A DNA stretch of 64,000 nt from Shinella sp. CPCC 101442 (GCF_024704725.1 NZ_JALIQS010000001.1:806001-870000), one strand, 5' to 3'; shown: positions 52,168 to 61,733, counted from the stretch's first letter. Numbers and translations: made by a program. The notes: generated by a model from the letters alone, not told the origin.

Positions 52168-53118
52168 ATGATCGCTTTTATACTCGGCAGACTTTGGCAA
52201 AGCCTGATCCTGTTGGTTCTGGTTTCCATTATTGGATATTGCGTCCTCAACCTCGCGCCCGGCGGCCCGCTGTCACAGTATTCGCTGATGCCAGGCATGA
52301 CCAAGGAAGCGCTTGACAGGATCGCCGAGCAGATGGGCCTCAACCGCCCGCTGTACGTGCAATATGTCGATTGGGCCTGGAAGCTCGTTCAGGGCGACTG
52401 GGGAAAGTCCTTCCGTGATGGCCGCCCCGTGCTCTCCGTAATCAGCTCCGTCCTGCCGGCGACCCTCTTGCTGATGGTTGGCTCGACCATCATTTCCGTC
52501 CTGATCGGCACGGTCATCGGCGTCTACAGCGCCGTGCGCAGCGGCAGCGTATTCGACTACGTCGCAACGGTTCTCGCAATGGTCGCATTGTCGGTCCCGA
52601 CCTTCTGGTTCGGCCTGATTTCCATCTATGTCTTCTCGGTCAAGCTGGGATGGCTGCCCGCCGGCAACATGATGACGCCGGGCGACGGCTCCGTGTGGGA
52701 TGTCACCGTGCATCTCATCATGCCGTCCATTGTTCTGGCGCTTGTCAACGTTGCGATCTGGTCGCGCTACATGCGTTCGTCCACGCTGGAAGTGCTCGGG
52801 CAGGATTTCATCCGAACCGCGCGCGCCAAGGGCGTCCGGCCGCGCCGTATCCTCGTCAAGCATGTGATGGGCAACGCTCTGCTGCCGATGATTGCGCTTG
52901 CCGGAATGCAGCTTCCCGCCCTCATCGGAGGCGCGCTCGTGACCGAAACCGTCTTCACCTGGCCGGGCATGGGCAGGCTTTTCCTCGATAGCCTCGGCTA
53001 CAACGACTATCCGGTCGTCATGGGCATCCTGATGTTCTCGGCGATCCTCGTGCTGCTCGGTTCCCTTTTGGCGGACATTATCTCCGCCATGATCGACCCG
53101 CGTATTCAGCTGAACTGA
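52168..53118 (+). CDS. ABC permease, DppB-like
   Basis: A 316-residue permease with six helices: the long first helix ILGRLWQSLILLVLVSIIGYCVLNLAPG with the DppB-type PGGP stretch, then QYVDWAWKLVQGDWGKSF. The EAA loop reads YMRSSTLEVLGQDFIRTARAKGVRPRRILVKHVMGNALLPM. The end is the typical DPRIQLN. I start at ATG 52168; an in-frame GTG at 52165 is equally possible. Confidence 0.93.
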   Translation: MIAFILGRLWQSLILLVLVSIIGYCVLNLAPGGPLSQYSLMPGMTKEALDRIAEQMGLNRPLYVQYVDWAWKLVQGDWGKSFRDGRPVLSVISSVLPATLLLMVGSTIISVLIGTVIGVYSAVRSGSVFDYVATVLAMVALSVPTFWFGLISIYVFSVKLGWLPAGNMMTPGDGSVWDVTVHLIMPSIVLALVNVAIWSRYMRSSTLEVLGQDFIRTARAKGVRPRRILVKHVMGNALLPMIALAGMQLPALIGGALVTETVFTWPGMGRLFLDSLGYNDYPVVMGILMFSAILVLLGSLLADIISAMIDPRIQLN

Positions 53119-53130
53119 AGGGTATATTGA

Positions 53131-54009
53131 ATGTCAACGACGACGACCTTCAGCAACAACAATTCCGGCAGCTGGCGGCAATCGCGCGTCCTGCGCCAGT
53201 TTCTGCGCAACAAGCTGGCCGTGATCGGCATGCTTATGCTGCTCATTCTGCTCGCAGCATGCTTCATCGGCCCGCATCTGATCGCCTATGACGAGCTTCA
53301 TATCGATCTGCGCGCCCGCTTCGCCCCGCCGCTTACCGGCGGCCATATCTTTGGCACCGACCCTCTTGGGCGCGATCTTGCCGCACGCCTCTTCCATGCC
53401 GGCCAGATCTCGCTGTTCGTCGGCTTTTGCGCGATGATCATCTCCACCGTGATCGGCACGACGATCGGTGTCGTGGCCGGCTACTATGGGCGCTGGGTGG
53501 GGGCGGTCCTGATGCGCATCACCGATGCGTTCCTTTCGTTCCCCTCGGTCTTTCTGTTGCTGGCGCTGGCTGCTTTCATCAAGCCGAGCCCGGTCATGAT
53601 CACCCTGATCATCGCCGTCACCAGCTGGATGGAGCTTGCCCGCATCATCGAGGCTGAAATCAAGTCCCTGCGCGACCGTGAGTTCATCCAGGCGGCCCGT
53701 ATGCTGGGTCTGCGTGGACGCTGGATCATGTTCCGCGAACTGCTACCCAACGCCATGGGCCCTGTGATCGTGGCCGCGACGCTCACCATCGCGCGTGCCA
53801 TCCTGCTGGAAGCCTACATCTCCTTCCTTGGTTACGGCATCCAGCCGCCGCTGCCTTCGCTCGGCAACATGTTGAACGGCGCACAGCAATACCTGACCTC
53901 GGCGCCGTGGCTTGCCATCGTTCCGGGCATCGCGATCACCATGGCGGTGACGGGCTTCAACTTCATCGGCGATGGCCTGCGCGACGCACTCGATACGCGC
54001 AAGGGCTGA
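53131..54009 (+). CDS. ABC permease, DppC-like
   Basis: A 292-residue partner permease: QFLRNKLAVIGMLMLLILLAACF as helix 1, FGTDPLGRDLAARLFHAGQIS and the EAA loop ALRDREFIQAARMLGLRGRWIMFRELLPNAMGP. It ends GDGLRDALDTRKG. It starts 12 bases after the DppB-like gene. No ATP-binding gene follows, as would be usual; the next gene, 91 bases on, is soxB. Confidence 0.93.
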   Translation: MSTTTTFSNNNSGSWRQSRVLRQFLRNKLAVIGMLMLLILLAACFIGPHLIAYDELHIDLRARFAPPLTGGHIFGTDPLGRDLAARLFHAGQISLFVGFCAMIISTVIGTTIGVVAGYYGRWVGAVLMRITDAFLSFPSVFLLLALAAFIKPSPVMITLIIAVTSWMELARIIEAEIKSLRDREFIQAARMLGLRGRWIMFRELLPNAMGPVIVAATLTIARAILLEAYISFLGYGIQPPLPSLGNMLNGAQQYLTSAPWLAIVPGIAITMAVTGFNFIGDGLRDALDTRKG

Positions 54010-54100
54010 CGCGCGGCTGCGGCCCTCATCATTCGGCGAAGCGCGGGGAAGGTCTCCTGCGATGCGCCCAACTCTCTCCTGTTAATGCGGAACGATTCCG

Positions 54101-55351
54101 ATGAAGTATTCGGCACTGTCTGTCTTTCTCAATGGCCTGCGCGGCAACACGGCATGGCAGAAAATGTGGCGCGCGCCCGATCCGAAGCCCCAGTACGATG
54201 TCATCATCATCGGCGGCGGCGGCCACGGCCTTGCGACGGCCTACTATCTGGCCAAGAACCACGGCATCACCAACGTCGCGGTGATCGAGAAGTCGTATAT
54301 CGGCTCAGGCAATGTCGGCCGCAACACGACGATCATTCGCTCGAACTATCTGCTCGAGGGCAACAATCCGTTCTACGAACTGTCCCTAAAACTCTGGGAA
54401 GGGCTCGAGCAGGATTTCAACTACAATGCCATGATCTCCCAGCGCGGCATTCTGAACCTCGTCCACAATGACGGACAGCGCGACGCGGCGATGCGGCGCG
54501 GCAATGCCATGCGCCTGCACGGCGTGGACGCCGAATATTTCGACAAGGAAGCGGTGCGCCGCTTCGCGCCATATCTCGACGTGGATCAGTCGCGTTTCCC
54601 CATCGTCGGCGGACTGTTCCAGCCCCGCGCCGGCACGGTTCGTCACGACGCCGTCGCCTGGGGGTTTGCCCGTGGCGCGGATAGCCGCGGCGTCGATATC
54701 ATCCAGAACTGCGAAGTGACGGGTCTCCGTCGCGAAGGCGGCCGTGTCGTCGGCGTCGAGACCACCAGGGGCTTCATCGGCGCGCGCAAGGTTGCGATGG
54801 CCGCCGCCGGCAACTCGTCCCGCGTCGCCGAGATGGCCGGCCTGAAGCTGCCCATCGAGACGCACGTGCTGCAGGCCTTCGTCTCCGAAGGCATCAAGCC
54901 GTTCATCGACAGCGTCATCACCTATTCGATGGGTCACTTCTACATTTCGCAATCGGACAAGGGCGGCCTCGTCTTCGGCGGCGACATCGACATGTACAAT
55001 TCCTACGCCCAGCGCGGGAACCTTTCCATGGTCGAACACGTGGCCGAAGCGGGCAAGACGATGATCCCGCGCCTGTCACGGATGCGCTACCTGCGCAGCT
55101 GGGGCGGCGTCATGGACATGTCGATGGACGGTTCACCAATCATCGACAAGACGCCCGTGGAAAACCTCTTCATCAACTGCGGCTGGTGTTACGGCGGCTT
55201 CAAGGCGACGCCGGCGTCCGGCTGGTGCTATGCGCATCTCATCGCCAACGACGCGCCGCATCCCCTGACGCGCCAGATGCGTCTGGACCGCTTCGCGCGT
55301 GGCAACATGCTCGACGAAGAAGGCTCCGGCCCCACCCCCAATCGTCACTGA
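54101..55351 (+). CDS. soxB: Sarcosine oxidase subunit beta
   Basis: A 416-residue flavoprotein of the DAO family, the catalytic subunit of the heterotetrameric enzyme that demethylates sarcosine to glycine. The dinucleotide-binding motif YDVIIIGGGGHGLATAYYLAKNHG lies at about residues 28-51. GSGNVGRNTTIIRSNYLLEGN, GLFQPRAGTVRHDAVAWGFARGA (flavin/substrate region) and NCGWCYGGFKATPASGW near the end are typical of SoxB. It is the first gene of soxBDAG and uses a GGAAC ribosome site. Confidence 0.96.
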   Translation: MKYSALSVFLNGLRGNTAWQKMWRAPDPKPQYDVIIIGGGGHGLATAYYLAKNHGITNVAVIEKSYIGSGNVGRNTTIIRSNYLLEGNNPFYELSLKLWEGLEQDFNYNAMISQRGILNLVHNDGQRDAAMRRGNAMRLHGVDAEYFDKEAVRRFAPYLDVDQSRFPIVGGLFQPRAGTVRHDAVAWGFARGADSRGVDIIQNCEVTGLRREGGRVVGVETTRGFIGARKVAMAAAGNSSRVAEMAGLKLPIETHVLQAFVSEGIKPFIDSVITYSMGHFYISQSDKGGLVFGGDIDMYNSYAQRGNLSMVEHVAEAGKTMIPRLSRMRYLRSWGGVMDMSMDGSPIIDKTPVENLFINCGWCYGGFKATPASGWCYAHLIANDAPHPLTRQMRLDRFARGNMLDEEGSGPTPNRH

Positions 55352-55372
55352 AATTCCGTGGAGTAACCGAAC

Positions 55373-55669
55373 ATGGCGAGTCTTATCGACTGCCCGCATT
55401 GCGGCAAGCGGCCGCGCGAGGAATTCACGACGCTGGGCAGCGCCGTCACGCGCCCGTCGCCGTCTGCGGATTCCGAAACCTGGACGGACTATGTCTACCT
55501 GCGTGACAACCCGCGCGGCATGCATGACGAGTTCTGGCATCATGCCGATGGCTGCCGTCGCTGGATCGTGGTCAGCCGCAACACCTTCACCCATGAATTC
55601 GGCGGCACGCGCGACGCAGCAGGTATCGCGCCGATGATCAGCCCCACTGAAAAGACAAGCCAGAAATGA
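55373..55669 (+). CDS. soxD: Sarcosine oxidase subunit delta
   Basis: A 98-residue zinc-binding structural subunit. Ligand candidates are Cys7 and Cys10 (CPHCGKRP), His57 and Cys61 (HHADGCRRW). GRAYLR-like elements appear as DYVYLRDNPRGMHDEFWHHADGC. Length is normal. GGAG stands before the ATG; the stop overlaps the soxA start in an ATGA. Confidence 0.95.
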   Translation: MASLIDCPHCGKRPREEFTTLGSAVTRPSPSADSETWTDYVYLRDNPRGMHDEFWHHADGCRRWIVVSRNTFTHEFGGTRDAAGIAPMISPTEKTSQK

Positions 55670-58608
55670 CACCGTATCGTCTGTCCACCGGCGGGTTGAT
55701 CGACCGCAAGCGCCCGGTCTCCTTTACATTTGACGGCAAGCAGTATGAGGGTTTCGCGGGCGATACGCTCGCCTCCGCCCTGCTTGCCAATGGCGTGAGC
55801 CTGATGGGGCGCAGCTTCAAGTATCACCGCCCGCGCGGCGTGATGACGGCGGGCGCTGCCGAGCCGAATGCGCTGATGGAAATCGGCACGGGCGGCCGGC
55901 GCGAACCCAACACGCGCGCCACCATGCAGGAAATCTATCCCGACCTGCATGCGACAAGCCAGAACCGCTGGCCGTCGCTGGACTTCGACATTGGCGCCGC
56001 CAACAGCCTGCTCTCGCCATTCCTGAGTGCCGGCTTCTATTACAAGACCTTCATGTGGCCGAAGTCCTTCTGGGAAAAAGTCTACGAGCCCTTCATCCGC
56101 AAGGCGGCCGGCCTCGGCCGGATTGCCGAAGAAGCGGATCCGGACACCTATGGCAAGGCCTGGCTGCATTGCGACCTTCTGGTCGCCGGCTCCGGCCCCG
56201 CCGGCCTTGCCGCCGCACTCGCCGCGGGCCGAGCGGGCGCGAAGGTCGTCATCGTGGACGAGCATGCGATTGCAGGTGGGCATCTGGTCGATACGCGTGA
56301 AGTGGTCGACGGCAAGTCGGCGCAAGCCTTCGTCGAAGATGCCGTCGCCGAGTTGCGCGGGCTTCCCAACGTGACCTTCAAGACGCGCACGACGGCGCTC
56401 GCCTGGTATGACGACAACGTCGTTGCATTGGTCGAACGCAAGCAGAAGCATGTCGCGGCTCCGGAGGCCAACCGGGCCGTCGAAATCCTGTGGCGTGTCG
56501 CTGCGGGCCACGTCATCATGGCGACGGGTGCGGAAGAACGACCGCTCGTTTTTGCGGGTAACGACGTTCCGGGCGTGATGCTGGCAAGCGCCATGCGGCG
56601 CTACCTGAACCGCTTCGGCGTCGCCGTCGGCCGCAACATTGCGATCTTCACGAACAACGACAGCGCCTATGCCTTGGCTGCCGAAGCGGAAGCCTCGGGC
56701 ATCACCGTCGCGGCCATCATCGACACGCGCTCCACGGCTCCGAGCTGGACCGGCCGCGCACGTGTGTTGACAGGTTCCGAGATCATCGCGACGCAGGGCG
56801 GCAAGGCCCTGAAATCGGTGACCGTCCGCACGGGCGCAAAGGAAGAGACCCTTTCGGTCGATGCGCTCGCCATGTCCGGCGGCTTCTCGCCGATCGTGCA
56901 TCTCGCCTGCCAGCGGCAGCAGAAACCGGTATGGAACGAGGACCTGCAAGCCTTCCTCGCACCGGACACCAACGGCGCACTGACGCCTGCCGGTAGCGTC
57001 GCCGGTGCCTATTCCAGCCAGCAGGCTTTCAACGACGGCGCAGACAAGGCTGTTGAAGCGCTCACCCGCCTTGGCTTTGACGCTGCAACGCCCGCAGCCG
57101 ATTTCGCGGACAAGACACCCGGCAATCCGTCCGGCCTCTGGCTCCCCGGCGACGTCAAGGGCAAGGCATTCATCGACTACCAGAACGACGTGCACTACAA
57201 GGACATCGGCCTTGCCGTTCGGGAAGGCTTCGACCATGTGGAACTGGCCAAGCGCTACACCACGAACGGCATGGCGACCGATCAGGGCAAACTGTCCAAC
57301 ATCAATGCGATCGCGTTGATCGCCCGTGCCCGTGGCTGCTCGATCGCCGAAGTCGGCACCACGACCTACCGGCCGTTCTATACCCCGGTCAGCTTCGCAA
57401 CCCTCAGTGGAACCCACTACGGCACGCACTTCGCGCCGGTTCGTAGCTCCCCCCTGCATGCATGGTCGCTCGCCCGTGGCGGCGAGATGGTCGATGCCGG
57501 TCTCTGGTATCGCCCGATGTACTACAAGCAGGCTGGCGACACCGACATGATGGCGTCGATCAACCGCGAAGTGCTTGCGGTGCGCGCCGGCGCCGGCATC
57601 TGTGACGTATCGACCCTCGGCAAGATCGAGGTCACCGGTCCCGATGCGGCCAAGTTCCTCGACCTTCTCTACTGCAACGACTTCGGAAAGCTCGCGGTCG
57701 GCCGTGCGCGCTACGGCTTCATGCTGCGCGAGGACGGTATCCCGTTCGACGATGGCACGACGTCGCGCCTTGGCGAAAACGTCTACTTCATGACGACGAC
57801 GACGGCTTACGCCGGCCCCGTCCTCGCTCATATGGAGTTCTGCCATCAGCAGCACTGGCCGGACCTCGACGTACGGTTCGTGTCCGTGTCCGACCAGTGG
57901 GCGCAGATGGCGATCGCTGGCCCCCGCGCGCGCGAAATCCTTGCGTCGCTAGTGGATGAAGACATCTCGGAAGAGGTCTTCCCGTTCCTCAGCGCAAAGG
58001 AAGTCACACTCGGCTCCGGCGTGGTCAACGCACGCCTGTTCCGCATTTCGTTCTCGGGTGAACTGGCCTTCGAAATCGCGGTGCCGGCAGGGTATGGACC
58101 GTCCGTCGCTGACGCCATCGTTGCCGCGGGCGCTATTCCCTATGGCGTCGAAGCGCTGAACACGATGCGCCTGGAGAAAGGTTACATCACGCACGCCGAG
58201 ATGAACGGCATGGTCACGGTCGCCGATCTCGGCTTCGACAGGATGGTTTCCCGTCGCAAGGATGATTTCGTCGGCAAGCACATGTTCGGCCGTGAAGGTC
58301 TCGTGCGCGAAAACCGAGAGCAGTTGGTCGGCGTTCGCGCGCTGAAAGCGGAAGACCGGTTCACCGCAGGCGCACATGTCCTGAAGATCGGCGATCAGGT
58401 GTCGCTCGAAAACGACCAGGGCTATGTCACGTCGTCCGTCTGGTCGCCGGTCGTGAAGGGCTATATCGGCCTCGCGCTGGTCAAGGGTGGCCGCAACCGT
58501 ATCGGCGAAAAGGTCCGCGTGTGGAACGCCCTTCTGGGAACGGACGTCGAGGCCGTGATCTGCAGTACCGACCACCTCGCCGAAGCCAATGGGGGCAAGA
58601 ATGCTTAA
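55666..58608 (+). CDS. soxA: Sarcosine oxidase subunit alpha
   Basis: A 980-residue subunit. The N-terminal 2Fe-2S-like/ubiquitin-fold part (FTFDGKQYEGFAGDTLASALLANG; SFKYHRPRGVMTAG) is followed by an NAD-binding region with LLVAGSGPAGLAAALAAGRAGAKVVIVDE at about 168-196. The C-terminal 390 residues are a GcvT-like folate domain (DVSTLGKIEVTGPDAAKFLDLLYCNDF; SFSGELAFEIAVPAGYG; NTMRLEKGYITHAEMNG) that passes the sarcosine methyl group to tetrahydrofolate as 5,10-methylene-THF. Length matches the family. Confidence 0.96.
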   Translation: MTPYRLSTGGLIDRKRPVSFTFDGKQYEGFAGDTLASALLANGVSLMGRSFKYHRPRGVMTAGAAEPNALMEIGTGGRREPNTRATMQEIYPDLHATSQNRWPSLDFDIGAANSLLSPFLSAGFYYKTFMWPKSFWEKVYEPFIRKAAGLGRIAEEADPDTYGKAWLHCDLLVAGSGPAGLAAALAAGRAGAKVVIVDEHAIAGGHLVDTREVVDGKSAQAFVEDAVAELRGLPNVTFKTRTTALAWYDDNVVALVERKQKHVAAPEANRAVEILWRVAAGHVIMATGAEERPLVFAGNDVPGVMLASAMRRYLNRFGVAVGRNIAIFTNNDSAYALAAEAEASGITVAAIIDTRSTAPSWTGRARVLTGSEIIATQGGKALKSVTVRTGAKEETLSVDALAMSGGFSPIVHLACQRQQKPVWNEDLQAFLAPDTNGALTPAGSVAGAYSSQQAFNDGADKAVEALTRLGFDAATPAADFADKTPGNPSGLWLPGDVKGKAFIDYQNDVHYKDIGLAVREGFDHVELAKRYTTNGMATDQGKLSNINAIALIARARGCSIAEVGTTTYRPFYTPVSFATLSGTHYGTHFAPVRSSPLHAWSLARGGEMVDAGLWYRPMYYKQAGDTDMMASINREVLAVRAGAGICDVSTLGKIEVTGPDAAKFLDLLYCNDFGKLAVGRARYGFMLREDGIPFDDGTTSRLGENVYFMTTTTAYAGPVLAHMEFCHQQHWPDLDVRFVSVSDQWAQMAIAGPRAREILASLVDEDISEEVFPFLSAKEVTLGSGVVNARLFRISFSGELAFEIAVPAGYGPSVADAIVAAGAIPYGVEALNTMRLEKGYITHAEMNGMVTVADLGFDRMVSRRKDDFVGKHMFGREGLVRENREQLVGVRALKAEDRFTAGAHVLKIGDQVSLENDQGYVTSSVWSPVVKGYIGLALVKGGRNRIGEKVRVWNALLGTDVEAVICSTDHLAEANGGKNA

Positions 58609-59068
58609 GCTAGAACGAACGGATCCGCTGCCTTCGGGGAAGTTGGCCAGCATCCATGGCCTGACACTGGGCTGGGAGCCACGGGCGCGCATAACGCATG
58701 TCAGTCAGTCGGCTACAGCATCGCCGGCCTTCATCGGCCTGGATTGCCGGCCGATTGCGCCGGGCCAGTTTTATGTCGTCGGCGACGTCCCCGCGACGAC
58801 TGACCCATCGGTCACGCTGACGGACCAGTCCCATGGCAGCGTGCTTCTGCACCTGAAGGGCGAAAAGAGCGAAGTCGTCCTGTCGTCCCTGTCCGGTGCG
58901 AACCTGGCGGCCGAAGACTTTGCGCGGCGCGGGGCCATCCAGACGCGGCTCGGCCACCTGTCGGTCAATGTGAAGCGGACACCGGATGGATTCTCCATCA
59001 TCGCGCCGCGCAGTTTCGTGCAGTCGATCTGGGATGACATCGAAAGCGCGATGCGTATCTTCGGCTAG
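58601..59068 (+). CDS. soxG: Sarcosine oxidase subunit gamma
   Basis: A 155-residue subunit with GcvT-like topology: LGWEPRARITHVSQSATAS, FYVVGDVPATTDPSVTLTDQSHGSVLLHLKG, RRGAIQTRLGHLSVNVKRTPDGFSIIAPRSFVQSIWDDIESAM. I start at the ATG at 58601 (MLKLERTDPLPS), which overlaps the soxA end by 8 bases and has GGGGGCAAG upstream. A 7-bp hairpin CAGGGCG/CGCCCTG (59103-59120) follows the stop and may end the operon in part. Confidence 0.93.
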   Translation: MLKLERTDPLPSGKLASIHGLTLGWEPRARITHVSQSATASPAFIGLDCRPIAPGQFYVVGDVPATTDPSVTLTDQSHGSVLLHLKGEKSEVVLSSLSGANLAAEDFARRGAIQTRLGHLSVNVKRTPDGFSIIAPRSFVQSIWDDIESAMRIFG

Positions 59069-59287
59069 CATCAAGCCGAGGCGGCGCCCCGCCACGAAAG
59101 GGCAGGGCGGTTGCGCCCTGTGCTCAATGCCTGCACGCACGCAGGACAATGAATTTTCTTTGTTTCAAACCGCGAGCAGATGGCTCCAGACCAGATCGCA
59201 CGACGTGGTTGCGTGCAGGACGAAAACGGTCCTCCCAGACCGGAACGAAAACTGGAATGACCATCAGCGCCATCAACAGGAGTTACT

Positions 59288-60502
59288 ATGTCTGGTTCCT
59301 TCAACGATGAGAACAAAGCCAGCATCGAGACCATCGCGGTCCATGCCGGCGAATACATCGATCCTGCAACGCGGTCTTCTTCACCCAATCTGGTGATGTC
59401 GGCAACTTTTGCTCCTACTGCCGTCGCATCCTTCTCCGCTCTCGAGCTGGGCGGGTACAACGGCCATGTCTACGGCCGTGTTTCGAGCCCGACCGTGCAG
59501 CAGCTCGAGGAAAAGCTCGCAGCACTCGACGGCGCTGAAACGTGCCGTGTCTTTGCCTCCGGCATTGCTGCGGCCCACGCCCTGATCATGTCGCGGCTGT
59601 CGTCCGGCGATCATCTGATCTTCCCGGAAGTTACCTATGTCGGCACGGCGGAATTTGCGCGCAACACGCTGCCACGCTTCGGTGTAGAGGTCACTTTTGT
59701 CGATACGGCGGACCTTCAGGCCGTCGAGGACGCCATCCGCCCGAACACGAAGATGGTCTGGCTGGAGACGCCGGCCAATCCGACCATGAAGCTCGCGGAT
59801 GTCGAAGCTGTTGCCGCGCTCGCCCACAGCAAGGGTGTACGCGACGTTGCCGTGGATGCCACCTTCTGCTCGCCCATCGGCATGCGTCCGCTGGAACTGG
59901 GCTGCGATTTCGTCGTCCATTCGCTGACGAAGTACATCAATGGTCATGGCGATGCCATGGGCGGGGCGGTGCTCGGCCGCAAGGACGACATGGACAAGAT
60001 GTCGATGGAAGCGACCGTGCACTACGGCGGCATCCTGTCGCCGTTCAACGCCTGGCTCATCCTGCGCGGTGCTGCGACGCTGCCAATGCGCATGGCGGCG
60101 CATGAAAAGAGCGCGCTGGAAGTAGGCCGGTTCCTCGAAGGGCATCCGGCCGTCAAGCGCGTCTTCTATCCGGGCCTCGAATCCCATCCGCAGCACGATC
60201 TTGCCAAGCGTCAGATGAAGAATTTCTCGGGCATGATGTCGTTCCAGACGCACGAAGGCGGCGATGCAATCGCTGCCCGAATGATCGAGGAACTCAAGAT
60301 CGTGCACTATGCCGTGTCGCTGGGTCACCATCGCTCGCTCGTCTGCTGGATCCCGTCCGAACAGATCCTGCGCTCGACCTATCTCTTCGAAGGCGATGCC
60401 CTGGCGCGCTGGAACGACTATGTCGGCGACGGCATCTTCCGTCTGTCGGTTGGCGTCGAAAACGGCGCGGACATTTGCGCCGATCTCGCACGCGCGCTCT
60501 GA
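59288..60502 (+). CDS. PLP-dependent Cys/Met-metabolism enzyme (methionine gamma-lyase-like)
   Basis: A 404-residue fold-type I PLP enzyme. The cofactor lysine is in VVHSLTKYINGHGDAMGG (about residue 217). Other family points: NGHVYGRVSSPTVQQLEEKLAALDGAE, FASGIAAAHALIMSRLSSGDHL, LETPANPTMKLADVEAV and SLGHHRSLVCWIPSE. This family includes methionine gamma-lyase, cystathionine gamma-synthase/lyase and O-acetylhomoserine sulfhydrylase; a lyase is the nearest look but not proven. AGGAG lies 5 bases before the ATG. The 219 bases upstream show no recognisable SAM riboswitch. Confidence 0.85.
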   Translation: MSGSFNDENKASIETIAVHAGEYIDPATRSSSPNLVMSATFAPTAVASFSALELGGYNGHVYGRVSSPTVQQLEEKLAALDGAETCRVFASGIAAAHALIMSRLSSGDHLIFPEVTYVGTAEFARNTLPRFGVEVTFVDTADLQAVEDAIRPNTKMVWLETPANPTMKLADVEAVAALAHSKGVRDVAVDATFCSPIGMRPLELGCDFVVHSLTKYINGHGDAMGGAVLGRKDDMDKMSMEATVHYGGILSPFNAWLILRGAATLPMRMAAHEKSALEVGRFLEGHPAVKRVFYPGLESHPQHDLAKRQMKNFSGMMSFQTHEGGDAIAARMIEELKIVHYAVSLGHHRSLVCWIPSEQILRSTYLFEGDALARWNDYVGDGIFRLSVGVENGADICADLARAL

Positions 60503-60508
60503 AAGCAC

Positions 60509-60541
60509 GTGGATATCGGTGCCCTCGTTTCCGATATCCAC
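60509..60541 (+). terminator. Stem-loop directly after PLP-enzyme gene
   Basis: A perfect 11-bp stem, GTGGATATCGG (60509-60519) and CCGATATCCAC (60531-60541), with an 11-base loop, 6 bases after the stop codon. No T-run follows, so termination would be partial. Confidence 0.45.
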
Positions 60542-60596
60542 CACCATCGCGCTCCGTCGGAGCCCGGAAGCCCCGCTGGCGGGTGGGCCTTTCGGC

Positions 60597-60624
60597 GGGA
60601 GCGGCAGTCATTGCTGCCGCTCCC
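60597..60624 (+). terminator. Terminator-like stem-loop before purU
   Basis: A perfect 11-bp GC-rich stem, GGGAGCGGCAG (60597-60607) and CTGCCGCTCCC (60614-60624), with a 6-base loop, followed by GGCTGATTTTCC containing T4. It probably ends the PLP-enzyme transcript, together with the hairpin at 60509-60541. Confidence 0.6.
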
Positions 60625-60710
60625 GGCTGATTTTCCATGTCTGATCTTCGGCTGCGTGTTCCGTTTCAAACTTTGATGAAGCGCCGTAGCACTACTCCAA
60701 GGAAGCAACG

Positions 60711-61595
60711 ATGAGCCACTACATCTTGACTGTTACCAGCCCCACTGCGCGCGGAATCGTCGCTGCGATTTCGGGTTATCTGGCCAATTCAGGCTGCAAC
60801 ATTACCGATTCCATGCAGTTCGACGACACGGTGACGGGCCGCTTCTTCATGCGCGTCAGCTTCAACAGCGAAGAGGGTGCCGATCTCCAGAGCTTGCAGA
60901 AAGGCTTCAAGCCCGTTGCCGCTCCTTTCCACATGGACTGGGCGATCCACGAAGACGGAACGAAGATGAAGGTGCTGCTGATGGTGTCGCGCTTCGGCCA
61001 TTGCCTGAACGACCTGCTCTACCGCTGGAAGATCGGCGCGCTGCCGATCGACATCGTCGGCGTCGTGTCGAACCACTTCGACTACCAGAAGGTCATCGTC
61101 AACCACGACATCCCCTTCCACCACATCAAGGTGACGAAGGAGAACAAGCCGCAGGCCGAAGCGCGCCTGATGGAGGTGGTGGAACAGTCCGGCGCCGAAC
61201 TGATCGTGCTCGCCCGCTACATGCAGGTTCTGTCGGATGCGGTGTGCAAGAAGATGTCGGGGCGGATCATCAACATCCACCACTCGTTCCTGCCGTCGTT
61301 CAAGGGTGCCAACCCGTACAAGCAGGCCTTCGAGCGTGGCGTGAAGCTGATCGGTGCGACGGCGCACTATGTCACCGAAGACCTCGACGAGGGTCCGATC
61401 ATCGAGCAGGACGTGGCGCGCATCACGCATGCGCAGTCGGCGGAGGACTATGTCTCGATCGGCCGCGATGTGGAGAGCCAGGTTCTGGCGCGCGCCGTGC
61501 ATGCGCATATCCACCACCGCACCTTCATGAACGGCAACAAGACCATCGTCTTCCCGCCGAGCCCCGGCAGCTACGCGTCCGAGCGCATGGGATGA
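60711..61595 (+). CDS. purU: Formyltetrahydrofolate deformylase
   Basis: A 294-residue enzyme that hydrolyses 10-formyl-THF to THF and formate. An N-terminal ACT domain (YILTVTSPTARGIVAAISGYLANSGCNITDSMQFDD) is followed by a formyltransferase-type catalytic half: LLMVSRFGHCLNDLLYRWKIGALPIDIVGVVSNH, IPFHHIKVTKENKPQAE, IINIHHSFLPSFKGANPYKQAFERGVKLIGATAHYVTEDLDEGPIIEQ with the conserved His and Asp. AAGGAAG precedes the ATG. Here it can relieve the one-carbon load produced by sarcosine oxidase. Confidence 0.95.
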   Translation: MSHYILTVTSPTARGIVAAISGYLANSGCNITDSMQFDDTVTGRFFMRVSFNSEEGADLQSLQKGFKPVAAPFHMDWAIHEDGTKMKVLLMVSRFGHCLNDLLYRWKIGALPIDIVGVVSNHFDYQKVIVNHDIPFHHIKVTKENKPQAEARLMEVVEQSGAELIVLARYMQVLSDAVCKKMSGRIINIHHSFLPSFKGANPYKQAFERGVKLIGATAHYVTEDLDEGPIIEQDVARITHAQSAEDYVSIGRDVESQVLARAVHAHIHHRTFMNGNKTIVFPPSPGSYASERMG

Positions 61596-61680
61596 CCGGC
61601 ATCCGGTGAGGCAGCCGCCTGCCGGTGCCGAACTCGACGCGCAAAACGGCCTGTCTACGAACCGTCCCCGGAAAGCAGGT

Positions 61681-61711
61681 GGAGCCGCGCAATCTCGCGA
61701 TGCGCGGCTCC
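61681..61711. terminator. Bidirectional terminator between purU and APC permease gene
   Basis: A perfect 11-bp stem, GGAGCCGCGCA (61681-61691) and TGCGCGGCTCC (61701-61711), with a 9-base loop, followed by GTCTTGTTTGTC. It lies between convergent genes and can serve both. Confidence 0.65.
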
Positions 61712-61733
61712 GTCTTGTTTGTCAGCTATCCGG

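Noticed and set aside
55540-57855. A 771-codon minus-strand open frame opposite soxD and soxA
   Set aside because: It is a shadow of soxA; no family motif is visible and there is no plausible start.
59069-59287. Possible SAM or glycine riboswitch ahead of the PLP enzyme
   Set aside because: Apart from one 7-bp hairpin (59103-59120) I could not find the conserved core of SAM-II, SAM/SAH or glycine riboswitches.
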